Made by a program: the position numbers and the translations under genes. From Candidatus Acidiferrales bacterium (GTDB taxonomy: Bacteria; Acidobacteriota; Terriglobia; Acidiferrales; UBA7541): a stretch of DNA of 64,000 bases. Below the pieces are notes generated by a model. It was given only the letters and a program-made list of their open reading frames with translations. It was not told the origin of the DNA and made no database searches. Each line of letters opens with the position of its first letter. Positions within the stretch are counted from its first letter, which is position 1. This document shows, in pieces, positions 49,181-58,312 of this stretch. The stretch spans positions 1 through 64,000 of the forward strand of contig JASHPG010000100.1 in the NCBI GenBank assembly GCA_030038275.1. The letters run 5' to 3'.

Positions 49181-50110
49181 TCACGGCAGCACCGGGGCGT
49201 GATTGGGCGCGGGTTGCGCGGCGGGATGCTCGGCCAAATGGCGGTAGGTGATCAACTGAATTTGGTTGCGCGTGAGGATCTCGCGCATTTCGCGGTCGGC
49301 GAGCCAATGAAGTTCATTTTCGCGCAGATCGCGGATGGAGTCTCTTTCTGAAAAACCGCGCTCTGGAAGGCCAGGATGGCAAGTTAGTTCGAAAATTCCT
49401 GGCGCTGGAGCAAGGAGCGCGAGCTTCCACTGCTCCTCTAATGCTTCGAGATTGTGGCGGTCACGCGAATGGAAGGACAGCCGAGCGGACGGCATGCGAA
49501 AGCTTCGAAACGCGCCGAACTGCAACGCGCTTCTGTAACCGCGGACGAATGCACGGCGGGCGAATGGTCCCTCGTGCGGCCCACCGAGGCGATCCGCGAG
49601 TGTCGAACTGCCGCGCGTCCAGACGGTGCATCGGGGCGAGCGCGCGCAACGGATACCTTCGGATTTTAGGGCTCGAACGAATGGCAAAACGGCGGCGGGA
49701 TACAGATGCATGTGGTGATGCGAGTCGGCGTGCGTGGGGGCGATGCCGTGCTGTTTCATCCAACGAATTTGGGCGGTGAACTCGGCGAAAATCTCGCGGC
49801 TGCGAACTCGGCCGGTGAAGAGACGGCGGATCATGACACGAGGCGAATGAAACGTGCCGTCCGGTCCGACCAGAGAGCGAACGTCCGCTGGAGGAAGGAG
49901 AGGGCGGCCGAAGCAGATGTTCAAGTGCACGCCGACGCCGAGGCTGGGAAACTTCGAGACGCGATCGATAGCGTAATCCGCGGCGGGCATGTTCGGCATC
50001 AGTGAGGCGCTGGTGAGGAATCCGTAGCGGTGAGCGATGATGATGGCGTCGGTGATACCGCGACTCATTCCGAGGTCGTCAGCGTTGACGATCAGATGCG
50101 TGGCGCTCAC
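49181..50110 (-). CDS. ChbG/YdjC-family carbohydrate deacetylase
   Basis: LIVNADDLGMSRGITDAIIIAHRYGFLTSASLM...LGVGVHLNICFGRPLL...THADSHHHMHLYP. Confidence 0.93.
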   Translation of the reverse strand: MSATHLIVNADDLGMSRGITDAIIIAHRYGFLTSASLMPNMPAADYAIDRVSKFPSLGVGVHLNICFGRPLLPPADVRSLVGPDGTFHSPRVMIRRLFTGRVRSREIFAEFTAQIRWMKQHGIAPTHADSHHHMHLYPAAVLPFVRALKSEGIRCARSPRCTVWTRGSSTLADRLGGPHEGPFARRAFVRGYRSALQFGAFRSFRMPSARLSFHSRDRHNLEALEEQWKLALLAPAPGIFELTCHPGLPERGFSERDSIRDLRENELHWLADREMREILTRNQIQLITYRHLAEHPAAQPAPNHAPVLP

Positions 50111-51531
50111 TGACGGATCTCGCTGACGATGAGAGGAATCTTTCCGCCTGGGCGGGTAATCGGCTGGGCGGCGAGTTCGGCCGATACATGCATGCGTTCG
50201 CCGAGCAGACGCTGAACGCGCGCTCGTATGTGCATTAACTCGCCTGTTGCGCGCGCCTGAAAATGCGCATCATTCGACGGACTCGTGGCGAAGGCGGCGC
50301 GAATCACGAGCCGGTCGGACCGGCTGTGAACGAACTGGCAGAAACGCAAAGACGTGGCTTGCTTTAGGAGTTGATTAAGCGCGCGTGGCGAAAAAATGCG
50401 CCCATCGGGACAGCGGAGTACGTCACTTTCCCGCGTAATAGTGGGAACGACTTGGGGAAAAGCTCGGCCACAAGGACACGGACCGGAGTCGTCCCAGCGG
50501 CCGCGGTCACCGATACGATAACGGATTAGAGGCATGGCGCGGTTCAGGAAGCCCGTCCAGACAAAGTGGCCTTCCGCGCTGGGAGGAACGGGCTCGCCGG
50601 AATCGTCGAGAATTTCGAGGAATCCGTACTCCGGAGCGAGGTGCATGCGGCCGGCTTCACATTGCTGAATTAAGCCGCAATATTCAGTCATGCCATAGGA
50701 ATCAAACACGCGGGCGCCAAAGGCGGATTCGATTTTGGCGCGCGTCGAGGGATAAAGCGGCTCGCCGCTGGTGAAAATGGCTCGCATGGGGATACTCAAG
50801 CCGCGAGCGAGCGCGAAGTCGGCGAGGATTCCAAGGACGGACGGAAAGCCCTCGAGAACTTTTCCAGAATGTTTCCGGAGAAGTTCGAGGTAATCGCCGG
50901 CAGTGGCGTCCGACAGATGGAAAATGCTCGCCAAAATTTGGCGTTCGGGAAGGTTGTAGGCCCAGTACGGAGATTCGCGCCGGTCCGCCGGCACTATACG
51001 CGCACCTTGAAAAGTGATACGCGGAGAGCGAGGGTTGATTCCCGCCCAGCTCCACTGGCGCAGCCAACATGCCCAATTTTCGCGGACAAGCTGTTCCGTA
51101 TATGCGACTTTTAGGCTTGCACCTGTTGTGCCGGTAGTTCCAGCGCGGATACGCTCGCGCGCAGGCACGTCGATCGCCAGAAGGTTTTCTTGGTTCGCAA
51201 GCGCAGTCTCGCGCGAAAGGATGGGCAGATCGCGGATGTCGTCGGGAGAGAAAAATTCCTTTTGAGGGTAGTTGGCATAGTAGGGTACCAAGCGCAGCGC
51301 GTGCTGGAACGTCCGCCGTAGAGCGCCCAATTGGTACTCGCGGATTTGCTCGGCCGTCCAGGATTCGTTGCGACGGAGTTGGCGGAGAAACGCGAATGTT
51401 TCCGCGGAGTAGCGAATCCGAGTCAGCAGCCAACCGCGGGCGCTGGTGAGAACGTGGCGCGCGGAGGCAGGCGCACGGTCATAATAGGCCTGCACGCGCG
51501 GAAGATTGTTTCTTACGAGAGGCTCGAACAT
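50107..51531 (-). CDS. PaaK/CapK-like AMP-dependent ligase-family protein
   Basis: AGTTGTTGASLKVAYT...VFDSYGMTEYCGLIQQCEAGRMHLAPEYGFLEILDD. Confidence 0.88.
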   Translation of the reverse strand: MFEPLVRNNLPRVQAYYDRAPASARHVLTSARGWLLTRIRYSAETFAFLRQLRRNESWTAEQIREYQLGALRRTFQHALRLVPYYANYPQKEFFSPDDIRDLPILSRETALANQENLLAIDVPARERIRAGTTGTTGASLKVAYTEQLVRENWACWLRQWSWAGINPRSPRITFQGARIVPADRRESPYWAYNLPERQILASIFHLSDATAGDYLELLRKHSGKVLEGFPSVLGILADFALARGLSIPMRAIFTSGEPLYPSTRAKIESAFGARVFDSYGMTEYCGLIQQCEAGRMHLAPEYGFLEILDDSGEPVPPSAEGHFVWTGFLNRAMPLIRYRIGDRGRWDDSGPCPCGRAFPQVVPTITRESDVLRCPDGRIFSPRALNQLLKQATSLRFCQFVHSRSDRLVIRAAFATSPSNDAHFQARATGELMHIRARVQRLLGERMHVSAELAAQPITRPGGKIPLIVSEIRQ

Positions 51532-52730
51532 GGCTGAAAATGCCCTCCCTCTGAAGGACTCACGATGCGTTCAATTAGCCTGCGCAGTTTCCGGACCTCT
51601 CCGGTGTTGTTGAAACGCTGGATTACGAGCTGGCGGCCGCGGTTTCCCATGCGCTTGGCAGACTCGGGATCATCGAGAAGCCACGCGATCGCTTGCGCCA
51701 GCTTTTCGGGATCGCCGGGCGGAATTGATATGCCTCCTTCGCCATCGCGGAAAAATGGCCGAATAGGGTCCAGGTCCGTTGCGACAACAGGCAGTCCGCA
51801 GGCCCAGTACTCGAAAATTTTGACCGGAATATTCTTCTGAAATTTTGGGACCGCGAGCAGCGGACTGATGCCGATTCGCGCTCCGCTGAGCGCCGCCGCC
51901 ATCGATTCATGGTCGATACGGCTGCGAATCTCAACAACGGAGTCGAGGCCGAGGGTGTGCACGCGGCGATGGAACACATTTTCCGCTGGGCCATCATCAA
52001 AATAGCCGATCAGGAGCAGGCGCGGCGGGAGCGGCCTTGTGACGAGAAGTCGAAGCGCTTCGAGAAGAACGAACATGCCTGTGCGCTCGGAGATTCCGCC
52101 CCGATAGACGAGGTCAAAATTCGCAGAGCGCGCTCGGGATACGGGGAAGAAACGCAGGTTCGGAAAATTGTAAAAGACCAGCTTCTTGCTTTTGCCGACG
52201 CGAGCGAATCGGCGCATGGTGGTCGGATCGGCAGTGATGATGGCGTCGAAAACACGGGCGGCGGCGCATTCGATTACAGCAATCGCCGATGCGGCCAGTG
52301 GGCGCAGCGCGGGGGGAATCGAGTACTTGGCCGCTGCAATGGATGGGAAATCTTCGTATGCATCATAAACGACGCGCTTTTGGAAGATGAGTTTCAGCAC
52401 GAAGGCTAGCGGCAGAAGCTGGGGATCCTGCACGTGGTAAAGGGCGGCGTTTTGGCGCAGGAGGTTCTTGAGCAGAGCGGGCCAGGCCGCCAAACGAAGG
52501 CGGGAATTCCGCGATTCCGAGACGCCGATCATTTTTATGGTGGTTGTCAGTTCTGGCTGCGCCGCGGGAGCGATGTAGCGAATGTCGAATCCGACGCGTG
52601 CAAGGGGCAACATCTGGCGGTGGAAGCTGCGGCTTTTGAGTCCCTTGTGAACCACCGTGCAGTGGCAGATAACGATCGGGCGTTGTGCCGTTTGGGGAAT
52701 GGATTGAACTGGTTCCGCGATGGCGGCCAT
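51513..52730 (-). CDS. Glycosyltransferase family 4
   Basis: VYRGGISERTGMFVLLEALRLL...ISPLLAVPKFQKNIPVKIFEYWACGLPVVATDLDPIRPFFRDGEGG. Confidence 0.9.
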   Translation of the reverse strand: MAAIAEPVQSIPQTAQRPIVICHCTVVHKGLKSRSFHRQMLPLARVGFDIRYIAPAAQPELTTTIKMIGVSESRNSRLRLAAWPALLKNLLRQNAALYHVQDPQLLPLAFVLKLIFQKRVVYDAYEDFPSIAAAKYSIPPALRPLAASAIAVIECAAARVFDAIITADPTTMRRFARVGKSKKLVFYNFPNLRFFPVSRARSANFDLVYRGGISERTGMFVLLEALRLLVTRPLPPRLLLIGYFDDGPAENVFHRRVHTLGLDSVVEIRSRIDHESMAAALSGARIGISPLLAVPKFQKNIPVKIFEYWACGLPVVATDLDPIRPFFRDGEGGISIPPGDPEKLAQAIAWLLDDPESAKRMGNRGRQLVIQRFNNTGEVRKLRRLIERIVSPSEGGHFQPCSSLS

Positions 52731-52734
52731 TTGC

Positions 52735-54096
52735 TTATCCCTCAGCCGGAACCCGAATGAGAATTGGCGATGCGCGGTGCGGGTGCGGACGGAGAGCGCC
52801 GATGGCGAAGACGAGGCTCACGAACAGCCACGTGGAGCGGTCGGAGTTGATATTGCCAGTGTTGATCGCGTTGACGACGCCGACGAGCAGTAGAGCTGCT
52901 GCTACGCTCGATAAGGCGACGTGTGGCGACAAAGGGTTGCGCAGTTGCTTGAGCGCTTCTCCGACGGCGCCTGCAAATATCGCGAGCACTAAGAGCGCTG
53001 CCGGCAATCCTAGTTCGCAAGCAACTCCGATAAAAATGTTATGCGGCCATTTATAAAGCGTCGGGTTGGGCGAAAAATACCTGAACCCCGAAAGCCCAGC
53101 GCCGAATAGCGGGTGTGCTTCGATTAGGCGCCAGCCATATGCGAGAAGGTCACTCCGAAAATTAAGGAGTTCCCCAATGCTGTGGCTACGGACAAGCGAG
53201 GCCAAGTAGGAGATCGACGACCCAGGGATGCCGAGGAAAGGGATCGCAGCCGCGCCGATTACACCCAGACACGCGGCATCAAGCAAACGCCAGCGGTTCG
53301 CCACAATCGTGACGGAGACAACGAGCGCGCATGCGATCACTGATCCGCGTGAAGCCGACCCGATCAACGCTAAGATAGCGATTCCCAACAAAGGATAGGC
53401 GATCACCCGGCGAGGAAAAGAATACTGGCAGATAACGCCGACCCACACGAGCACGAAGAGGGCGCAGGCAATGTGACCCAGTCCGATCGTATTGTCGCTC
53501 GGAGAGACGAGGCGCTGATTACCGCCGAGTTCCGAAAGCGACCACGCGCAAATCGCGAAAGTCGCGATGCCGAACCCGGTGAGGAAACGTTTCAAAGCGG
53601 CTGGAGTATTTAGAACGAAAAATGGAGCAACGATGACAATGCCCGTGACGGTAGCAAAGCGCGCGAACTTGTCGAGACCGTCGTCAAACGCCGGCGTGTA
53701 GGTCAGACTAGCCGCCATCAGCGTTATTAGCGCGGCAAACAGCAAGTAGATCGGTGGCGGGTGGAGCGGCAGACGTCCGCGGAGCAAGTTGAGGATGATG
53801 CCAGCGATCAGCACCGCTCCGACAACGAGTGTCAGGTCGCCGTGGACGAGCGAAGAGACCGATTCGTTGCCCTTTACGTCGCCCACCACGACGTAAGCGG
53901 CGAGCGCCAATTCCGGATAAACAAGGAATGCCGCTGCGGCCGCTAAGCCGAAGACGGGCACCAAAAAAGTACCCGGCGACCCAATCAGGAATGCCGCAGC
54001 AGCCCCGGCCAGCAAAGAAACAGAGACAATGCACACCTTGCGCCACCGGCTGTGGGTCGAACATGAGAACGTTCCGAATGTGAGCCGCTGTTTCAT
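52735..54096 (-). CDS. O-antigen ligase/polymerase (Wzy/WaaL-like)
   Basis: Multi-TM; HPLFGAGLSGFRYFSPNPTLYKWPHNIFIGVACELGLPAAL. Confidence 0.88.
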   Translation of the reverse strand: MKQRLTFGTFSCSTHSRWRKVCIVSVSLLAGAAAAFLIGSPGTFLVPVFGLAAAAAFLVYPELALAAYVVVGDVKGNESVSSLVHGDLTLVVGAVLIAGIILNLLRGRLPLHPPPIYLLFAALITLMAASLTYTPAFDDGLDKFARFATVTGIVIVAPFFVLNTPAALKRFLTGFGIATFAICAWSLSELGGNQRLVSPSDNTIGLGHIACALFVLVWVGVICQYSFPRRVIAYPLLGIAILALIGSASRGSVIACALVVSVTIVANRWRLLDAACLGVIGAAAIPFLGIPGSSISYLASLVRSHSIGELLNFRSDLLAYGWRLIEAHPLFGAGLSGFRYFSPNPTLYKWPHNIFIGVACELGLPAALLVLAIFAGAVGEALKQLRNPLSPHVALSSVAAALLLVGVVNAINTGNINSDRSTWLFVSLVFAIGALRPHPHRASPILIRVPAEG

Positions 54097-54942
54097 TCAA
54101 GAGTTCGCCAGGAAAAGCACATCCGTAACGTGCCTGAGCGCTTGCAATTTGACGGGAGTCTCACCGTCGATAATGTCGCGTGCCGAGTATCCGTATTGCG
54201 ACATGAACTCCGTTAAGTCGCCGACCGTGCGGCTCATCAGCGGGTATGCGCGCGGAGCGATCTCGCAGATGATCGCGGGACGCTGACCGCCGGAGAAAAA
54301 GTTCGCCAATCCTTCAAGGATCGGGAGTTCGAACCCTTCGGCGTCTATTTTGATTAAGGAGACTGGCGCGATGCGTTGCGAGTCGATATATGAATCCAGC
54401 CGGATTACGGAAACTTTTAGCGTGGATTCCACTTCTGCGTCGCGCTTATATCCTGCTACCAAAGTGTTTTGGCCGGGCTCGCGGGTGATAAGGATCGTTG
54501 CTGTTCCGGCAGAGACGCCAACCGCACAGGGATTCGCAAAAATCGAGTAAGAAGGGTTCAACTCAGAGAGCCTGCGAAGATTTTGGAAATAAAAAGGTAC
54601 CGGCTCGAAACTATGCACTTGCCCGCGAGGACCTACCAGTGAGGCAGCTACCGCCGATAGATAACCGATGTTCGCACCAACATCGATGAAGACTCCGCCC
54701 CGAGGCAAATAACGCTTCACAGCATCCACCACCAGCGACGAGTAAGCGCCACGATACATAGCCGCTGCGATGGACCTGTTTGGAGAATCGAGATCGAACA
54801 AGACGTCTTGGAAACGGCAGCGGAACACCGTATCTGGGAGCGGGCGCGCAGCACGCGCTTTAGCCACCAGCACTCGGCCAAAGAGCGGAGGGTTTTTCGT
54901 AGCTAGGGCAAATGCGCGTGACGCCGATTCCCGAATATGCAT
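54097..54942 (-). CDS. FkbM-family methyltransferase
   Basis: GGVFIDVGANIGYLSAVAASLVGPRGQVHSFEPVPFYFQNL...SLIKIDAEGFELPILEGL. Confidence 0.93.
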   Translation of the reverse strand: MHIRESASRAFALATKNPPLFGRVLVAKARAARPLPDTVFRCRFQDVLFDLDSPNRSIAAAMYRGAYSSLVVDAVKRYLPRGGVFIDVGANIGYLSAVAASLVGPRGQVHSFEPVPFYFQNLRRLSELNPSYSIFANPCAVGVSAGTATILITREPGQNTLVAGYKRDAEVESTLKVSVIRLDSYIDSQRIAPVSLIKIDAEGFELPILEGLANFFSGGQRPAIICEIAPRAYPLMSRTVGDLTEFMSQYGYSARDIIDGETPVKLQALRHVTDVLFLANS

Positions 54943-54945
54943 TCG

Positions 54946-56049
54946 TCAGGCTCCTGCTCGGCGCGCGCGCGCCGGAAATAGCTGGGTTGTTTCTTCGACA
55001 ATCGAAGCGTGAGCAAACAGCCGCTGCAGCGGGCTCATGCGATCGAAGTCGGAACGCCAGATGCGATTCTCTTTCCTGTTCCGGACGATACCGAATTTGT
55101 GGCCGTGTAGGTCGAGCCGGATCGCTGTGCGCGGCCGATTGTTTGGATCGCCCGGTTGCGTCCACGCGGGCCCTTTGTGAATGCCGTTTCCATGGATCGC
55201 GGCGAGACCTCCGCGCGCCGTGTGGAGGGCGGCCCAGGTGTTACGCGGATAGACCCGCTCGACTTCCTCGTCGCTCAAACCTCCGTCGTTTGCATCGATG
55301 CCGAGGTCACGCGAAAGACGAGGACGGCAGGAGCGCACGTCGTGGCGGTTTGACCAGGGAATATAAATAAGCGGACCGCAGAAATCGTCGATATCCACGA
55401 GATAGACGAAAATCTGGAGGGAATCCGATTCGTCATTATCTTTATGGAAGTTGCTGGAGTGCAGGGGACGATTATGCGGAAAATCACGGACCACCGTGAC
55501 GCGGTAAAGCGGAGGAACACAGCCCAAAAAGTTGGCGGCGATTCTTAAAATGCTTTCGTGAAACGCAACGTCGAGCAATTCAGGAATGTGGAGAAGGGGA
55601 TCGCGTAAAGCGACCATCTTTTCGGTGGCCGCCAACTGCTCGTAGGAAAGGCCTTCGAGACTATCTCGCTGGCCATGCTGCACCGAATAGGCCCATCGCA
55701 TATCGATTTGCAGATTCCGGAACATGGCGTCGGCCTGCGAGTAAATGCAGTCCACGACGCCAGGCGCGAAATAGCGCGGGGCGAGTGTGTAGCCGAGGGT
55801 GCGCAGCGACTGGACTTGTGCGGATTCAAAGTCGGTCATTCCAAAGAGAGAGCTATTGTTCCGGTATTCACGTTTTGCACGCGCACCTGCAATGTGGCGG
55901 GAGTAAAACAGGCGCGATTTGCAGATGGCGCTGTACAAGGCGGGCCGCTTACGGATTGTGCGTGGGAGGATACGAAACATGGCCGTTCGCTGCGGAATAG
56001 CCGCCGTGGCGGAGGGTTGCTTGCCTGTCATCGTGGCTGGAGTTGACAT
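54946..56049 (-). CDS. Phytanoyl-CoA dioxygenase-like protein
   Basis: SSNFHKDNDESDSLQIFVYLVDIDDFCGPLIYIPWSNR: HxD-type Fe(II)/2OG ligands. Confidence 0.65.
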   Translation of the reverse strand: MSTPATMTGKQPSATAAIPQRTAMFRILPRTIRKRPALYSAICKSRLFYSRHIAGARAKREYRNNSSLFGMTDFESAQVQSLRTLGYTLAPRYFAPGVVDCIYSQADAMFRNLQIDMRWAYSVQHGQRDSLEGLSYEQLAATEKMVALRDPLLHIPELLDVAFHESILRIAANFLGCVPPLYRVTVVRDFPHNRPLHSSNFHKDNDESDSLQIFVYLVDIDDFCGPLIYIPWSNRHDVRSCRPRLSRDLGIDANDGGLSDEEVERVYPRNTWAALHTARGGLAAIHGNGIHKGPAWTQPGDPNNRPRTAIRLDLHGHKFGIVRNRKENRIWRSDFDRMSPLQRLFAHASIVEETTQLFPARARRAGA

Positions 56050-57083
56050 TCCGCGTTGCCTCCTCGCTTAAGGACTGAAGCGATGCCAGATGGCGACTTT
56101 GGAGCATCTTCCGAACGCGCCACCAAAACGATGAAAGAAACAAAAAGGCGCTCACCAAGCGCCGCTGCGTAGATGTTGCGGGCAAGCCTGAGAGCCCCGG
56201 GAACGCGGAGTGCAGTTCGCTTGATCGCGTTGTGCCAGCCGCTGCGACCCATTTGCCGGCATCGCGAGCGCCGGAAGAGTTCGTCCTCGAACGGGACGCG
56301 CAGGCGAGACGCAACGGTGAAGCCGTATTTGGCACAAAGAAAGTCGAGTGTATTCAGTCCGAGGAAATGCAGATCGTCAGGCACGCCCCAGTGGAACTGA
56401 TTCCAGCGGCTCACGCGCCGCGACATTTCCGAGGTTCGCAGAATCACGCGACCTCCCGGAGCGAGCGCCAGGCGCAAGGATTCGAACATCGCGTCGAACG
56501 ACGAAATGTGGGAAAAAACGTTAATCATGGTGATGACGTCGAATTTGCGGGCGCTGCGGAAGGTTTCGAATGGCACTTCCAGAATGTCGCACTTGGCTAC
56601 CTTGCGGGCCGTACGGGCGGCCGATGGGTTTAGCTCAATCCCGAGCCGATGGCACGGGACGCGATCGGCGAGACGCTCCAGCAGGTTTCCCGTACCGCAA
56701 CCCACGTCGAGAATTGCGGCCGCGCCGTCGCATTGCTCGGCGATTACATCGAAATGGCGGTCATAGTAGAAGCGCTCGCCTTCATATCGGCGGGAGCAAT
56801 CCAAGAGTTCGATTTCCGGATACTCGCCAGACTCAACTCTACGATGTTGTTCGGGACCGCGCGGATACGGATGCACAAAAAACAGGCCACAATGCGAGCA
56901 TGCGCGAACCTCGCAGCCGGCATCGCGAAACGCGTGGGATGTGGCAGAGCTGAGGCAAAGTGGGCAGAAAATGGAAGCGCAAACCGAATCTCGCTCGCGC
57001 GCTGGGGAGGCGGTCTGCAGCCGCTGCCCGGCGCGTGCGGCCGTAGCGTTCAGGAGCGAATGCGCCTGTTGTGCCTCGCTCAC
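56028..57083 (-). CDS. Class I SAM methyltransferase with N-terminal Zn-ribbon-like motif
   Basis: CPLCLSSATSHAFRDAGCEVRACSHCGLFFVHPYP...AAILDVGCGTGNLLERLADRV. Confidence 0.9.
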   Translation of the reverse strand: MSEAQQAHSLLNATAARAGQRLQTASPARERDSVCASIFCPLCLSSATSHAFRDAGCEVRACSHCGLFFVHPYPRGPEQHRRVESGEYPEIELLDCSRRYEGERFYYDRHFDVIAEQCDGAAAILDVGCGTGNLLERLADRVPCHRLGIELNPSAARTARKVAKCDILEVPFETFRSARKFDVITMINVFSHISSFDAMFESLRLALAPGGRVILRTSEMSRRVSRWNQFHWGVPDDLHFLGLNTLDFLCAKYGFTVASRLRVPFEDELFRRSRCRQMGRSGWHNAIKRTALRVPGALRLARNIYAAALGERLFVSFIVLVARSEDAPKSPSGIASVLKRGGNAECQLQPR

Positions 57084-58312
57084 GAAATCACCTGTACTGG
57101 CGGCGTCTCGATGGCGTTTTCGCCAGCGCCCGTGCGGCGATTTGCTTCAGCGACAATCTCACGAATGGCCGCATAGACCTCGTACACCTGGCGATTTGAC
57201 ATCGAGGGAAAGAACGGGAGGGCAAGACAGCGATCAGCGGCGGAGTCCGTGTTTGGCAAGGGACGGAAGCGGCTCGAATCAATGCGCTGGAAATACGGCT
57301 GACGGTGGATTGCCGGAAAATATGGACGACAGTCGATCCCGCGAGCGTGCAAGCCGGCCATAAGCTCGTGTCTTCGGACCGCGGGAGAAGATCCGAGCAC
57401 TTGAATCACATAGACGAACCAACTTCGTTTGAAGCCCGGCGGCTGATGGGGAAGCGCGATTCCAGGTACTTGCGCGAGCGCCTCCGAATAAAGGCGAGCT
57501 ACGCGTTCGCGGCTGACTAGGAGTTCATCGATCCGGTCCAACTGAGCCAGGCCGAGTGCGGCATGGACCTCGCTGAGGCGATAGTTGTAGCCGAGGTGCT
57601 CGTGAAGCAACCATGCGCCCTCTTCGGATCGCCCTTGATTGCGAAAGCTGCGGCATGAACTCGCGATGCTTTTGTCGTTGGTAACGATCATTCCACCTTC
57701 AGCCGTGGTCATCTGCTTGTTGGGATAAAAAGCGAAAGTGGCCGCATCGCCGAATGTGCCTACGCGTCGTTGACTATATTCCGCGCCCAATGCCTCGCAT
57801 GCGTCCTCGATTACGGCGAGCCCGAACTCGTGAGCAATTTCGAGGATTGGTTCCATGTCGCAGGGAAGGCCAAAGATGTGGACCGGCAAGATCGCTCGGA
57901 GCGTTCGCCGGGAACGCCGATTGATCCAGCAGTTCGTCAACGAGTCGTGGGCATAGTCCCTGATGATTGTCTTGCGGACATCATCTGGATCGAGGTTCAG
58001 CGAGCAGGCATCGATATCGGCGAATGCTGGACGCGCGTTTTCATACAAAAGGCAGTTCGATGACGCGACAAAGCTGAAAGAGGTGGTAATCGCGTCGTGG
58101 CCAGTACCGATTCCTAGAGCCTTCACGCACAAATGCAGCGCTGCAGTGCCACTGCTCGTTGCGACCGCGTATCGCGTTCCGACGAAGGCCGCGAATCTTT
58201 CTTCGAACTCAGGCAGCAGCGGGCCAAGGCTGAGACGTCCTGATCGAAGAGATCTCGCGACAAGGCTTATTTCCCGTTCCCTGATGTCTGGCTTCGAGAG
58301 GGGGATTCTCAT
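57080..58312 (-). CDS. DegT/DnrJ/EryC1-family aminotransferase
   Basis: MRIPLSKPDIREREISLVARSLRSGRLSLGPLLPEFEERFAAFVGTRYAVATSSGTAALHL. Confidence 0.95.
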   Translation of the reverse strand: MRIPLSKPDIREREISLVARSLRSGRLSLGPLLPEFEERFAAFVGTRYAVATSSGTAALHLCVKALGIGTGHDAITTSFSFVASSNCLLYENARPAFADIDACSLNLDPDDVRKTIIRDYAHDSLTNCWINRRSRRTLRAILPVHIFGLPCDMEPILEIAHEFGLAVIEDACEALGAEYSQRRVGTFGDAATFAFYPNKQMTTAEGGMIVTNDKSIASSCRSFRNQGRSEEGAWLLHEHLGYNYRLSEVHAALGLAQLDRIDELLVSRERVARLYSEALAQVPGIALPHQPPGFKRSWFVYVIQVLGSSPAVRRHELMAGLHARGIDCRPYFPAIHRQPYFQRIDSSRFRPLPNTDSAADRCLALPFFPSMSNRQVYEVYAAIREIVAEANRRTGAGENAIETPPVQVIS